The notes under the pieces are model-generated. The model had not been told where the DNA came from and did no database searches. It worked only from the letters and a program-made list of their open reading frames with translations. Shown one piece after another: positions 53,263-61,987 of a stretch of DNA of 64,000 nt. The stretch lies in the NCBI RefSeq assembly GCF_000622365.1, contig NZ_JASC01000005.1, forward strand, positions 1 through 64,000. Direction: 5' to 3'. The stretch is from Sulfitobacter noctilucae (GTDB lineage: Bacteria > Pseudomonadota > Alphaproteobacteria > Rhodobacterales > Rhodobacteraceae). The translations under genes were made by a program, and so were the position numbers. The stretch's first letter is position 1, and the number at the start of each line of letters is the position of its first letter.

Positions 53263-53793
53263 TCATTTCTCTTTCTGCACTGTATTGGTGCGCAAATAGT
53301 CGATCAGATCGTCCCGGTCCGATTGCTTTGCAATCCGCTGCATCGGCATCTTGGTCCCGGGAATATAGTGGTCAGGGCCAAGGTCGAACAGGGCGTTTAT
53401 GGTATCTGAGGACCAGATAATATCTGCCCCGTCCAGCGTATCGGAATAGGTGTAGTCCGCAACTGTGCCAGCGCGCCGTCCAAATAGCCCATAGAGACTG
53501 GGTCCCGCCTTGCGCGCACTGCCTTCGGTCAGGGTATGGCAGATCGAGCATTTGCGTTTGAACTGACGTTCACCGTTCTTCAACGTCTCCGGCTTTTCAA
53601 GAAAGCTGCGGGGTGTGCCTGCCATAGCCTCGCTTTGATCCAATGTTGCAACAGGCCAGGAATAAACAATGTTTTCGATCCCGCCGGCGTGAATGTTCTT
53701 TCCGTCCGGCGAAAAAGCCAGCGCCCAGATGGGACCATTCAATGTGGCGCGAAAGTCGCGGGAGATGGTCATTTCATTGGTATCCACAACCAT
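53263..53793 (-). pseudogene. Cytochrome c part of a WD40-cytochrome c gene split by an in-frame stop
   Basis: C-terminal piece of the gene that starts at 54570. It contains the last WD40 blade (LNGPIWALAFSPDGKNIHAG ... VYSWPV) and a class I cytochrome domain with haem motif CSICH (about residue 92), AGPSLYGLFGRRAG and a methionine in GTKMPMQRI as likely axial ligand. It is in the same frame as the upstream piece, just three codons after the TAA at 53803-53805. It has no signal peptide of its own, so a protein started here could not reach the periplasm and receive haem. It would work only through stop readthrough, or if the stop is a sequencing error. Confidence 0.8.
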
Positions 53794-53802
53794 GATGTAG
53801 CC

Positions 53803-54570
53803 TTATCCATCCCCGACGGCGAGTTGCGCCGTTGGCGCGTGAAAAGCCATCGACAGGATCGGGCGGCGGTCGAGGGTAAAGTCCGCGATTTCCGTGCCGG
53901 TATTTATGTCTACTAGCCGCGTGCCCCCGTCGACGGCACCGTAGGCGACCCACTCATCGGTCACGATCAACTTGTTGATGCCAAAACCGTGCTTGACCAA
54001 GGTACGAGATGTGTTGCCATCCCAAATCCGCAAAGTGCCGTCCGAAGATGCTGAAAACAGATTCCCGGCGGGGGCAAAGGCCACGGCAGTCACGTTGGAC
54101 CGGTGCCCTTTAAGTATCTGCGTTTCAATGACCGTAGGGTGCAAAGCGGTAGTCTGCAGCGGTTCTCGCAGCGTGGTGAGGTTGATGAAACCGTCCCAGC
54201 CTGCACTCGCGATGACGTCGCCTTTGGGGTGCATGGCAATGTCGCTGACTTTGCCCAGATGCTCCGTGACTTCTAGTGGCTCAGCCTGCGCGGGCTGCCA
54301 CAGTAGAACGCGGAAATCATCGCCACCTGACAGGATCGTGCCGCTTTCATCATAGGAGACCGTGGTAACGGCGGCGCGATGCCCCTCGCGCCAGATAGGA
54401 GCGAGGCCGTCCCACAGCCCGACCGAGTTGTCAAAACTGGCGGTGGCAATCTGGCCGGAGGGACCCACCGCGATGTCCATGATCGGCCCGCCATGGCCCT
54501 TAAGCGTATAGAAGTCCTGCGCAGCCAAAGGTGCCGCGAGGCAAGCTACTATGGCTGCGGTGCGCCACAT
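53803..54570 (-). pseudogene. WD40-repeat part of the split WD40-cytochrome c gene
   Basis: N-terminal 255 residues with a signal peptide (MWRTAAIVACLAAPLAAQDF) and about five WD40 blades (e.g. GPIMDIAVGPSGQIATASFD, SNVTAVAFAPAGNLFSASSD). The frame ends at TAA in the context GDG-stop-GYIMVVD, where WD40 sequences normally continue, for example as GDGEGYI. It starts directly after the fdhC stop (TAG ATG). Intact, the ~435-residue product would be a periplasmic propeller tied to a cytochrome, probably an electron-transfer or assembly partner of the formate dehydrogenase. Confidence 0.8.
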
Positions 54571-55764
54571 CTATTCAGCAGGGGTGGCGCTTTCGGTGGG
54601 GGTCTTTGCCTTGGCTTCGACCTCCTCAACCCAAAGCGAGTGATGCTCGCGCGCCCATTGCTCTTCGACTTCGCCGCTGCCCATCGCATCATAGGCACCT
54701 TCCATACCCAAAGTACCGATGTAGATATGTGCAAGAATGATCGCCATCAGCACAAAGCTGACGATGGCGTGCCACAACTGTGCGTATTGCATTTCCTCAT
54801 GCGGAGCGAGCGTTGCGGGCAGTTCACCCAGACCCATTGCGCCAGAGATGCCCCAGCTGTTGAGCTTGTCAAAGGTGGCACCGAACAGGTTGATCTCGAA
54901 CGGGAACAGCAAGGCTAGGCCAGAGACCGAGATGGATGTGCCTAACACAATAACCGACCAGAAGATCAGCTTTTGGCCCGCGTTGAATTTCTTGGCGGGT
55001 GGATGCCCCTTCGAGAAGATTCCACCGCCTTTTAGCAGCCAATTGATGTCAGAGCGATGCGGCAGGTTGTGATACACCCACATTACAAAAACCATCACCA
55101 GTGCGATCATGAACGCCCAGGAGACGTTGTTGTGAATCCACTTTGATGGTGCAGCCAGTGCGGCAAAGGCTTCATGCCCGAATGTAGGAATGATCACCTT
55201 GCGTCCCATCAGCGTAACCAGGCCGGTTAAGCCCAGCAGGATAAAGGACCCCGACAAAAGCCAGTGGCCAAAACGCTCTACGGCTTTGAACCGCTCGATC
55301 TTGCGGCCTGTCTTTGTACCATCAATGCGGATGCGGCCACGGATCAGATAGAAGACCAGCAACAGCAATATCGTGCCGCCCAACAGCAAGCTGCCGTAGG
55401 TGATAAGCGGCCCTTTGCGAAACTCCAGCCACCACATGCCGCCATCCTGAAACAGCGTCGTTGCCGCCGGACCGTTATTCGACGCCGTGACATCAGCTGT
55501 CCCGTGTTTCAGCGCCCGCCAAAGATCGGGGTCGGATGCGCCGCCAAGCGGCTGCAAGTGACCCACGTTCGGTACATCGTCGCCCGTGGCGCCGGTTCCC
55601 AAGTCATCCGCAACCACTTCACCGCGCTGCCGCGCTAGAATATCGTCAAGCGTTTGTGCACCACCGGTCGCGGAGCGATCCGGGGCCGGTGCATCAGCCG
55701 ATTGTGCATGGGCAATGGTGACAAACGACAGGCAAAGTAGCAGGGCCGTCAGCGTGCGCAGCAT
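54571..55764 (-). CDS. fdhC: Formate dehydrogenase cytochrome b subunit (gamma, FdhC)
   Basis: Membrane subunit that takes electrons from FdhB to the quinone pool. The 397-residue protein has a signal peptide-like start (MLRTLTALLLCLSFVTIAHA), a ~95-residue periplasmic region, then five membrane helices (about 125-145, 165-185, 215-240, 265-290, 330-350) with histidines suited to haem b (RFGHWLLSG, HNNVSW, HNLPHRSD, LWHAIVSF). The first helix and periplasmic extension are additions over the short FdnI form and typical of long FdhC proteins. AAAGGA precedes the ATG. A terminator-like hairpin lies between it and fdhB. Confidence 0.9.
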   Translation of the reverse strand: MLRTLTALLLCLSFVTIAHAQSADAPAPDRSATGGAQTLDDILARQRGEVVADDLGTGATGDDVPNVGHLQPLGGASDPDLWRALKHGTADVTASNNGPAATTLFQDGGMWWLEFRKGPLITYGSLLLGGTILLLLVFYLIRGRIRIDGTKTGRKIERFKAVERFGHWLLSGSFILLGLTGLVTLMGRKVIIPTFGHEAFAALAAPSKWIHNNVSWAFMIALVMVFVMWVYHNLPHRSDINWLLKGGGIFSKGHPPAKKFNAGQKLIFWSVIVLGTSISVSGLALLFPFEINLFGATFDKLNSWGISGAMGLGELPATLAPHEEMQYAQLWHAIVSFVLMAIILAHIYIGTLGMEGAYDAMGSGEVEEQWAREHHSLWVEEVEAKAKTPTESATPAE

Positions 55765-55791
55765 GGTGTATCCTTTAGCGTTCAAATGAGC

Positions 55792-55822
55792 GAAAAAGAG
55801 CGGCCCACCAACGAGCCGCTCT
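55792..55822 (-). terminator. Terminator-like hairpin between fdhB and fdhC
   Basis: AGAGCGGC and GCCGCTCT form a perfect 8-bp stem with a 10-nt loop, followed on the transcribed strand by a T-run (TTTTTCG). It lies in the 85-nt gap after fdhB and before fdhC. As the downstream genes need expression too, it probably works as a partial terminator that lowers fdhC and tup levels relative to fdhAB. Confidence 0.7.
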
Positions 55823-55849
55823 GATTTTCAAAAGTCCAGTCAAGGACAG

Positions 55850-56443
55850 TTAGCCATCGCGCTGGCCGTAGGCCGAACCCCAGCCCCATGCGCCGGAGCC
55901 GAAACCACGGGCCACCACACGTTCGCGGTAGATGCCCGAGACAACGTCACCGTCACCGGCCAACAGCGCCTTGGTGGAACACATCTCGGCGCAGATTGGC
56001 AGCTTGCCTTCCGCAATCCGGTTGCGGCCGTATTTGGCGAACTCGGCGGTGGAGTGGGTTTCCTCAGGGCCACCGGCGCAGAAGGTACATTTGTCCATCT
56101 TGCCGCGAGACCCGAAGTTACCAGCCTGTGGGAACTGCGGTGCGCCAAAGGGGCACGCGTAGAAGCAGTAACCGCACCCGATGCAGAGGTCCTTGGAGTG
56201 GAGAACCACACCTTCCTCGTTCTGGTAAAAGCAGTCCACGGGGCAGACCGCCATACAAGGCGCATCGGAACAGTGCATACAGGCCACGGAAATCGACCGT
56301 TCACCCGGTGAGCCGTCATTGATCGTGACGACTTTCCGGCGGTTGATGCCCCACGGCACTTCGTGTTCGTTCTTACAGGCTGTGACGCAGGCGTTGCATT
56401 CAATGCAGCGTTCGGCGTCGACGAGAAACTTTGCTCTTGCCAT
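55850..56443 (-). CDS. fdhB: Formate dehydrogenase iron-sulfur subunit (beta, FdhB)
   Basis: Electron-transfer subunit of 197 residues with four 4Fe-4S sites: CIECNACVTACKNEH (13-27), CMHCSDAPCMAVCP (about 55-68), CIGCGYCFYACP (about 87-98), and CTFCAGG with a later CAEMC (about 119-156). It links the FdhA catalytic subunit to the cytochrome b subunit. It starts 12 nt after fdhA stops. It lacks the C-terminal membrane anchor found in E. coli FdnH, so FdhC probably supplies the anchoring. Confidence 0.93.
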   Translation of the reverse strand: MARAKFLVDAERCIECNACVTACKNEHEVPWGINRRKVVTINDGSPGERSISVACMHCSDAPCMAVCPVDCFYQNEEGVVLHSKDLCIGCGYCFYACPFGAPQFPQAGNFGSRGKMDKCTFCAGGPEETHSTAEFAKYGRNRIAEGKLPICAEMCSTKALLAGDGDVVSGIYRERVVARGFGSGAWGWGSAYGQRDG

Positions 56444-56455
56444 TGGTTGTTCTCC

Positions 56456-59400
56456 TTATGCTGCTGAGATTTTGCAAAGAGTCGCTTTGGTCTCTTGCAT
56501 TTGCGTGACTGAATCGTAGCCGTAGGTCTGAGCGGTGTTGGTGCTTTCACCCAACACATATGGATCGGCACCATCAGGATATTTGCCCCTCAGGTCCTCG
56601 CCTTCCAGATGACCGCCGAAGTGGAATGGCATAAAGGCCACGCCTTCACCAACCCGTTCAGTCACCATGGCCATCACTTTGACCTTGCCGCCTTCGGGAC
56701 CTTCGACCCAGACCTGTTCGCCATCACGCACACCAAGGTTATTGGCGTCGCGTGTGTTGATCTCGACGAACATGTCCTGCTGCAACTCGGCCAACCATGG
56801 GTTCGAGCGTGTCTCGTCACCACCCCCCTCGTATTCGACCAGACGACCGGACGTCAGGATCATCGGGTAATCCTTCGAAAAGTCGTTCTTCTGGATCGAG
56901 GCATACATGGTCGGCAAGCGGTAGAACTTACGGTCCTCATATGTTGGGTAGTCCTCCACCAGATCGCGGCGGTTGGTGTAGAGCGGTTCGCGGTGGACCG
57001 GTACCGGATCAGGGAAAGTCCAGACCACTGCACGCGCCTTGGCGTTCCCGAAGGGCGCACATTCATGCGCAATCGCCACACGTTGGATACCGCCCGACAG
57101 ATCGGTCTTCCAGTTCACGGCAGCGACCTTTTCGTTGTAGTCCGACGGGAACGGCGACATGGAAGCTTCGCCAACTTCCTCGGCCGCGCCCTGTTCGCCG
57201 GACGGTTCGGAGAGGTTTTGTGCTTCCGCAGTATCCTGCACCTCGTCCGTCTGGCCCTCTTCGGTGCTGGCGTTGGATGCTTCCTCGCCATCGTCCTGAT
57301 TGCCAACGGAAGCGTCATCCAGCCCTTCCATTCCGACCACACGGCCCATCGCCCGGCGTTCTTCGTCGGTCAATTCGCTGTCCCAGCCGAGATCGACAAG
57401 CATCTGATAGGTGAACTCGGGATAGCCATCTTGAATGTCCGACCCAAGGCTATAGACCCCTTCGGCCAACAGGTTATCACCGTCGCGTTCCACCCCAAAG
57501 CGGGCACGGAACGTCAGACCCCCCTCGGAGACACGTTTGGACATGTCATAGAGGTTCGGGGTGCCGGGGTGGTTCATCTCGGGCGTACCCCAGCAGGGCC
57601 ACGGCATCCCGTAATAATCGCCATCCGCTGGCCCGCCAACGGCCTGCAATGTTGTGCGGTCAAAGGTATGCTGGTTGGCCATGTGTTTTTTGATCCGCTC
57701 CGGGCTTTGACCCGTATAGCCGACCGTCCACATGCCTTTGTTGAACTCGCGCGTGATGCTTTCAACGTTCGGGGTTTCTTCGTCATCCATTTCGATGTTG
57801 CGGAACAGACGGTCCGCCCAGCCGAACTTATTGGCGAACTTGGCCATGATGACCTCGTCCGGCAGGCTTTCGAACAGTGGATCAACCACCTTGTCGCGCC
57901 ACTGGATCGACCGGTTTGACGCGGTGACCGAGCCACGCGTTTCAAACTGGGTACAGGCCGGCAGCAGGTAAACGCCATCCGTGCGGTCATGCAGAACGGC
58001 AGAGACCGTTGGATAGGGGTCGATGACGACCAGCATATCCAATTGCTCCATCGCGGTCTTCATCTCCTTCTGGCGGGTCTGCGAGTTTGGCGCGTGGCCC
58101 CATAGCACCATGGCACGCACCTTGTTGGGGTTGTCCATGTTGTCAGGGTCTTCCAACACGCCGTCAATCCAGCGGCTGACCGGGATGCCGGTGAGGTTCT
58201 GCAACGACTTGTCTTTGCCGTCCGCGTTTTTGGTCGTCGCAAACTGGTTCTTGAGCCAGTCGGCATCTTCTTCCCAAACGCGGCCCCAGTGCGCCCATGC
58301 ACCAGCGGACAGGCCATAATAGCCCGGCAGCGTGTGCGACAGAACGCCTAGGTCGGTTGCCCCCTGCACGTTATCGTGACCACGGAAGATGTTTGTACCA
58401 CCGCCCGATGTGCCCATGTTGCCAAGCGCCAGCTGAAGCACGCAGTACGCGCGCGTGTTGTTGTTGCCGTTCGTATGCTGCGTGCCACCCATGCACCAAA
58501 TCACGGTGCCCGGGCGGTTGTTGGCCATTGTGCGGGCAACGCGCTTGAGCTGCGAGGCAGGTGCGCCTGTGACGCGCTCGACTTCTTCTGGAGTCCAGCG
58601 GGCGACTTCTTCCTGGATCTGGTCCATGCCCCAGACGCGGGTGCGGATGAATTCCTTGTCTTCCCACCCGTTGTCAAAGATGTGCCACAAAATACCCCAG
58701 ACCAGCGCCACATCGGTGCCGGGACGGAAGCGCACATACTCATCAGCATGGGCCGCCGTGCGGGTGAAGCGCGGGTCACATACGATCACTGGCGCGTTGT
58801 TCTGTTCCTTGGCTTTCAGCAGGTGCAACAGCGAAACGGGATGCGCCTCGGCAGGGTTGCCACCGATGATAAAGATCGCTTTGGAATTGTGGATGTCGTT
58901 GTAGCTGTTGGTCATCGCGCCATAGCCCCAGGTGTTCGCAACACCGGCAACTGTGGTCGAGTGACAGATACGCGCCTGGTGGTCCACATTGTTCGTGCCC
59001 CAATAGGCGGCGAACTTGCGGAAGAGATAGGCCTGTTCGTTGTTATGTTTGGCGCTGCCCAGCCAATAGACTGAATCCGGTCCGCTCTCTTCGCGGATGT
59101 TCATCATGCCGTCGCCGATCTCGTCGATCGCCTGCTCCCATGAGATGCGCTTCCATTCACCACCCTCTTTTTTCATCGGGTACTTGAGGCGGCGCTCGCC
59201 GTGGGCATGCTCGCGCACAGCGGCCCCTTTGGCACAATGGGCACCAAGGTTGAACGGGCTGTCCCAACCGGGCTCCTGCCCTGTCCAGACGCCATTGGCC
59301 ACCTCTGCGATAACGGTACAGCCGACCGAGCAGTGGGTGCAGACGGATTTGATCGTCTCAACCGCGCCGGTGGCAGTAGCCGCCGCCTGTGCTTGCGTCA

Positions 59401-59557
59401 CCGTGCCGCCTGTGGCGGAAATTGCAGCAAGGCCTCCAATGGCCAGGCCGGATCCGCGCAGGAAACTGCGGCGGTCTACGGATTTCTCCGCGATGTCTGA
59501 TAGAATGCCTGTCCGCTGGGGGCGTCGCGCAACCCCGTTGGTTTTTTTCTTCAGCAT
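56456..59557 (-). CDS. fdhA: Formate dehydrogenase catalytic subunit (alpha, Cys-type)
   Basis: Periplasmic molybdopterin enzyme that oxidises formate to CO2. The 1033-residue protein has a Tat signal (RRSFLR at 29-34), a 4Fe-4S site (Cys73, Cys76, Cys80, Cys108) and a metal-ligand cysteine at Cys198 in RICHSTTVAGV with the neighbouring His199, so it uses cysteine, not selenocysteine. The C-terminal dinucleotide-binding domain is present (about 900-1033). An acidic low-complexity stretch at about 745-800 (rich in Glu, Asp, Ser, Thr, Ala) is unusual. The adjacent tupBCA operon suggests that the metal is tungsten rather than molybdenum (inference). Confidence 0.95.
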   Translation of the reverse strand: MLKKKTNGVARRPQRTGILSDIAEKSVDRRSFLRGSGLAIGGLAAISATGGTVTQAQAAATATGAVETIKSVCTHCSVGCTVIAEVANGVWTGQEPGWDSPFNLGAHCAKGAAVREHAHGERRLKYPMKKEGGEWKRISWEQAIDEIGDGMMNIREESGPDSVYWLGSAKHNNEQAYLFRKFAAYWGTNNVDHQARICHSTTVAGVANTWGYGAMTNSYNDIHNSKAIFIIGGNPAEAHPVSLLHLLKAKEQNNAPVIVCDPRFTRTAAHADEYVRFRPGTDVALVWGILWHIFDNGWEDKEFIRTRVWGMDQIQEEVARWTPEEVERVTGAPASQLKRVARTMANNRPGTVIWCMGGTQHTNGNNNTRAYCVLQLALGNMGTSGGGTNIFRGHDNVQGATDLGVLSHTLPGYYGLSAGAWAHWGRVWEEDADWLKNQFATTKNADGKDKSLQNLTGIPVSRWIDGVLEDPDNMDNPNKVRAMVLWGHAPNSQTRQKEMKTAMEQLDMLVVIDPYPTVSAVLHDRTDGVYLLPACTQFETRGSVTASNRSIQWRDKVVDPLFESLPDEVIMAKFANKFGWADRLFRNIEMDDEETPNVESITREFNKGMWTVGYTGQSPERIKKHMANQHTFDRTTLQAVGGPADGDYYGMPWPCWGTPEMNHPGTPNLYDMSKRVSEGGLTFRARFGVERDGDNLLAEGVYSLGSDIQDGYPEFTYQMLVDLGWDSELTDEERRAMGRVVGMEGLDDASVGNQDDGEEASNASTEEGQTDEVQDTAEAQNLSEPSGEQGAAEEVGEASMSPFPSDYNEKVAAVNWKTDLSGGIQRVAIAHECAPFGNAKARAVVWTFPDPVPVHREPLYTNRRDLVEDYPTYEDRKFYRLPTMYASIQKNDFSKDYPMILTSGRLVEYEGGGDETRSNPWLAELQQDMFVEINTRDANNLGVRDGEQVWVEGPEGGKVKVMAMVTERVGEGVAFMPFHFGGHLEGEDLRGKYPDGADPYVLGESTNTAQTYGYDSVTQMQETKATLCKISAA

Positions 59558-59634
59558 GTGTCTTCCTCCCTTGATCCTGACAGTCGGGCGTCACGCAACC
59601 AGTCGCCAGGATGTTTAGTAAGAAGCGTCCGGTC

Positions 59635-59835
59635 CTAGAACCGGGCGCTGTCCAGATATGCACGCGTATGCGCGGTGTCCTGCATCTTTTCAGATGTGGG
59701 GTCGACGGGGTTGGCCTCGGCGGTTGATGCCCCTGCGGCTAGTGCCACAGCTGCAACCGGCGCGGTTGTGCCAGCCAGTTTCAGAAAATCGCGGCGGTTT
59801 GTGCCGGTCTCTTTCTTCGTCTCTTCTTTCGTCAT
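59635..59835 (-). CDS. Small Tat-targeted formate dehydrogenase accessory protein
   Basis: A 66-residue protein with a Tat signal (NRRDFLKLAGTTAPVAAVAL) and a ~25-residue mature part ending MQDTAHTRAYLDSARF. This matches the known formate dehydrogenase region Tat-target family that sits upstream of fdhA in many proteobacteria. The cellular role is unclear; co-export with FdhA is proposed for the family. It lies 77 nt before fdhA. Confidence 0.88.
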   Translation of the reverse strand: MTKEETKKETGTNRRDFLKLAGTTAPVAAVALAAGASTAEANPVDPTSEKMQDTAHTRAYLDSARF

Positions 59836-59897
59836 GGGGGATGTCTCCCTCCCTTGTTATGGCGGGCATCCCCACCGATGATAGTCTGGCCGGTCTG

Positions 59898-60500
59898 CTA
59901 ACCGGCCATCCGAAATGCTTCGCGCTCGATCTCCATGAATTCCCGACCCACTGTGCCAAGCGAGGCATAGAGGATGGAATTCTTGGCTGCTTCAAGGTCG
60001 GCAAAGAAATGCCCGGCCCAGGGCGCGATGTGTTTGTTAAAAAAGGTTTTCTGGCTGTCCAGCGATGCGGGCGCGCCAAAGCGCCCCACGATCATTCCGG
60101 CCATCATCTCCATCAGAGAGGCGATGTTATCCTCGGGCTCGAACACATTTGCAGGCCGCGTCATGGCCCGTGCAGCCATATCAGAGCGCAGCGTCGCCAG
60201 TGGCTTTTCGTTCAGAAAGCCGGTCAGATAATAGCTGGCATAAGGCAGCAGCTCTCCGCGCCCCAACCCGACGAAAAGCGCGTTGAATTCGCTTTCCACC
60301 TTGGCGGGTTTGCTGGCTTTGGCCACACGCGACAGGCCAGCGATGGCTTTGCCAATCTCGCTGTCATCCCCTGAAAGGCCCGCGCATTGGTCCAGCAACA
60401 TCTGGTCGGGCGGTGCCGAGAGCATCAGGCCCAGAAAGTTGTAAAGATCCGCCCGCAGGCGGTCTTCGGAAGCAACTGCGATGTCTTCGGCTGTATTCAC
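59898..60500 (-). CDS. TorD-family chaperone for formate dehydrogenase
   Basis: Cytoplasmic helical chaperone (TorD/DmsD family) that guards Tat-bound molybdoenzymes until the cofactor is inserted. The 200-residue protein has RADLYNFLGLMLSAPP near the start and the FNALFVGLGRGELLPYASYYLTGFLNEKPLA block, followed by EPEDNIASLMEMMAGMI, which match the family pattern (E-x-x-x-LF, YxSYYL, EPxDHxxxxLE). It overlaps DUF3306 by 4 nt. FdhA is its evident client. Confidence 0.88.
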   Translation of the reverse strand: MNTAEDIAVASEDRLRADLYNFLGLMLSAPPDQMLLDQCAGLSGDDSEIGKAIAGLSRVAKASKPAKVESEFNALFVGLGRGELLPYASYYLTGFLNEKPLATLRSDMAARAMTRPANVFEPEDNIASLMEMMAGMIVGRFGAPASLDSQKTFFNKHIAPWAGHFFADLEAAKNSILYASLGTVGREFMEIEREAFRMAG

Positions 60501-61111
60501 GCGGCGTCCTCTATTCTGAATTTCATGCGGCGCGGAACAGGTTGATGCATCGCTTCCGGCTCCGGACTTTCTGCCTGCGCCATTTCTACAGGCGCGTGTG
60601 CCTCTGGCGTCGCGTCAGATGACGCGATCAGATCATCCTGATTTTCCAGGACGTCTTCTTCTATCTCGTCGACGTCGTTTGTCTCGACCGGGTTGGCAAG
60701 TGCTTCTGCCTGTCGGGCCATCTCTTGAACATGCTTCAACATGCCCTTGCCGACCTGATAGGCCGTCTGGATATTCTCGACCGCCATGGCTGAATCTGTG
60801 AAATCCTCACCGTAATCGACCAACATGTCGACATTGGCCAGAACAGGGTTGGACCGCCACAACGCCCGCAAGGCCCGGCGCCGGATCAGATCGGGCACGG
60901 TCTTTGCCATGAACACGGTGAAATCGTCCCCTTTGCCGAGTGTCTCGGGTGCGGGCAAATCGAGGGCTGCCAGCATCTCCGCCTCGCTCATCTGCTCAAG
61001 CGCGGCATGTTCCTGAGCAAGTGCTTCGGCTTCCGCCGACGCAATCTCTGCCTTCGCCTCAGCGGCAACACCGGCCCTCCGGCGAGCCCAGAAATCGGAA
61101 CGCCCGCTCAA
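60497..61111 (-). CDS. DUF3306 protein of the formate dehydrogenase cluster
   Basis: A 204-residue protein whose family occurs almost only in formate dehydrogenase clusters; its function is not known. Seen: an N-terminal FWARRRAGVAAEAKAE start, LDLPAPETLGKGDDFTVFMAKTVPDLIRRRALRALWRSNPVLANVD, which is the conserved core, and a variable acidic C-terminus. It overlaps both neighbours by 4 nt, so DUF3305, DUF3306 and the chaperone are made as a block. Confidence 0.87.
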   Translation of the reverse strand: MSGRSDFWARRRAGVAAEAKAEIASAEAEALAQEHAALEQMSEAEMLAALDLPAPETLGKGDDFTVFMAKTVPDLIRRRALRALWRSNPVLANVDMLVDYGEDFTDSAMAVENIQTAYQVGKGMLKHVQEMARQAEALANPVETNDVDEIEEDVLENQDDLIASSDATPEAHAPVEMAQAESPEPEAMHQPVPRRMKFRIEDAA

Positions 61112-61668
61112 TGCACCGTCTCCTTGGAAGAGGGCGCGCGGTACACATCAGAAACCTGCCGGATGCGCGCATCGCCAATGCCGTCTTCTTTGCGGTCGAC
61201 ACGCGTTTTATCCCGCCGCCGCTTGATGAACACTTCATCTTCGTGGTGCAGTTGCACAAAGTCGCGGATCCAGGCGATCAACCCATCGGGCATCGCAACC
61301 TTTTCAACCAGCTCCTCGCCCGTGTCGGCATAATCCTGCGCTTCGTACGGGGACGCTGTGGCAAGCACTATATCCAGCGGTGCCTCCCCCTCGCCCGGGC
61401 GCATCACGACATAGATCGCAGGGACCTTGGCAGATAAGCCATGTGAATACGCCTCGGTATCCGTGCGAAACAGCTCTAGCGGCAAGGTGGCGGCGTGGTA
61501 TTCCACTGCCTCGCCATCCCGCCGCAACTCTTTCCAATTGGCCGAACCGGCACCGGGCAATACAGCAACAGCTTTCCACACATGCTTGGCCCAGCGTGTG
61601 ACGCCGGGCACCCTTCGGATCACAATTCCGACAGGCATAGAAATGGATTTTTGGCTGCACTTGTCCAA
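61108..61668 (-). CDS. DUF3305 protein of the formate dehydrogenase cluster
   Basis: A 186-residue protein from a family linked to formate dehydrogenase clusters, function unknown. The core is SISMPVGIVIRRVPGVTRWAKHVWKAVAV followed by ELFRTDTEAYSHGLSAKVPAIYVVMR. The TTG at 61668 is preferred because GAGGG lies 5 nt upstream; the in-frame ATG at 61638 has no ribosome binding site. It is the first gene of the leftward fdh operon. Confidence 0.85.
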   Translation of the reverse strand: MDKCSQKSISMPVGIVIRRVPGVTRWAKHVWKAVAVLPGAGSANWKELRRDGEAVEYHAATLPLELFRTDTEAYSHGLSAKVPAIYVVMRPGEGEAPLDIVLATASPYEAQDYADTGEELVEKVAMPDGLIAWIRDFVQLHHEDEVFIKRRRDKTRVDRKEDGIGDARIRQVSDVYRAPSSKETVH

Positions 61669-61987
61669 AACGACCCTCGAAGCATGCTGTTGAAGCCTCT
61701 ATCTTAATAGGATCGCGGATAATTCAAAGTAATTTTTGGCACTTATGCTGAACAACATCTGCCCATGCCGCAGCGCAGCAAAGAATTGTTTTTCACTTAC
61801 GCCCGTCTGACATGGTAGTTCAGGGAGGATTGTGTTTTTTAGGGATGCCAGTAAGTAAATTCCTTTGCTGCTGCAGCATTTTACTTACCCGCGAGAGCGG
61901 TACGAATTGAGGTTTACGATAGCAGAGAATCGCGGGTAGCTTGGCCCGCGCTTCGTGATCGGACGCGTGCGCCCCGGAGGAGAGAAG
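61669..61987. promoter_or_regulatory. Divergent promoter region of the formate dehydrogenase cluster
   Basis: A 319-nt AT-rich gap between the leftward fdh operon and the rightward ferredoxin-like gene. It contains a perfect 9-bp inverted repeat, GTAAGTAAA (61851-61859) and TTTACTTAC (61880-61888), spaced 29 bp start to start. A related half-site TTCACTTAC lies at 61792-61800. These look like binding sites of a shared regulator. A promoter could not be placed with confidence. Confidence 0.5.

Noticed and set aside
56456..59557. Selenocysteine formate dehydrogenase
   Set aside because: The metal-ligand position is encoded by a Cys codon (Cys198), with no in-frame TGA.
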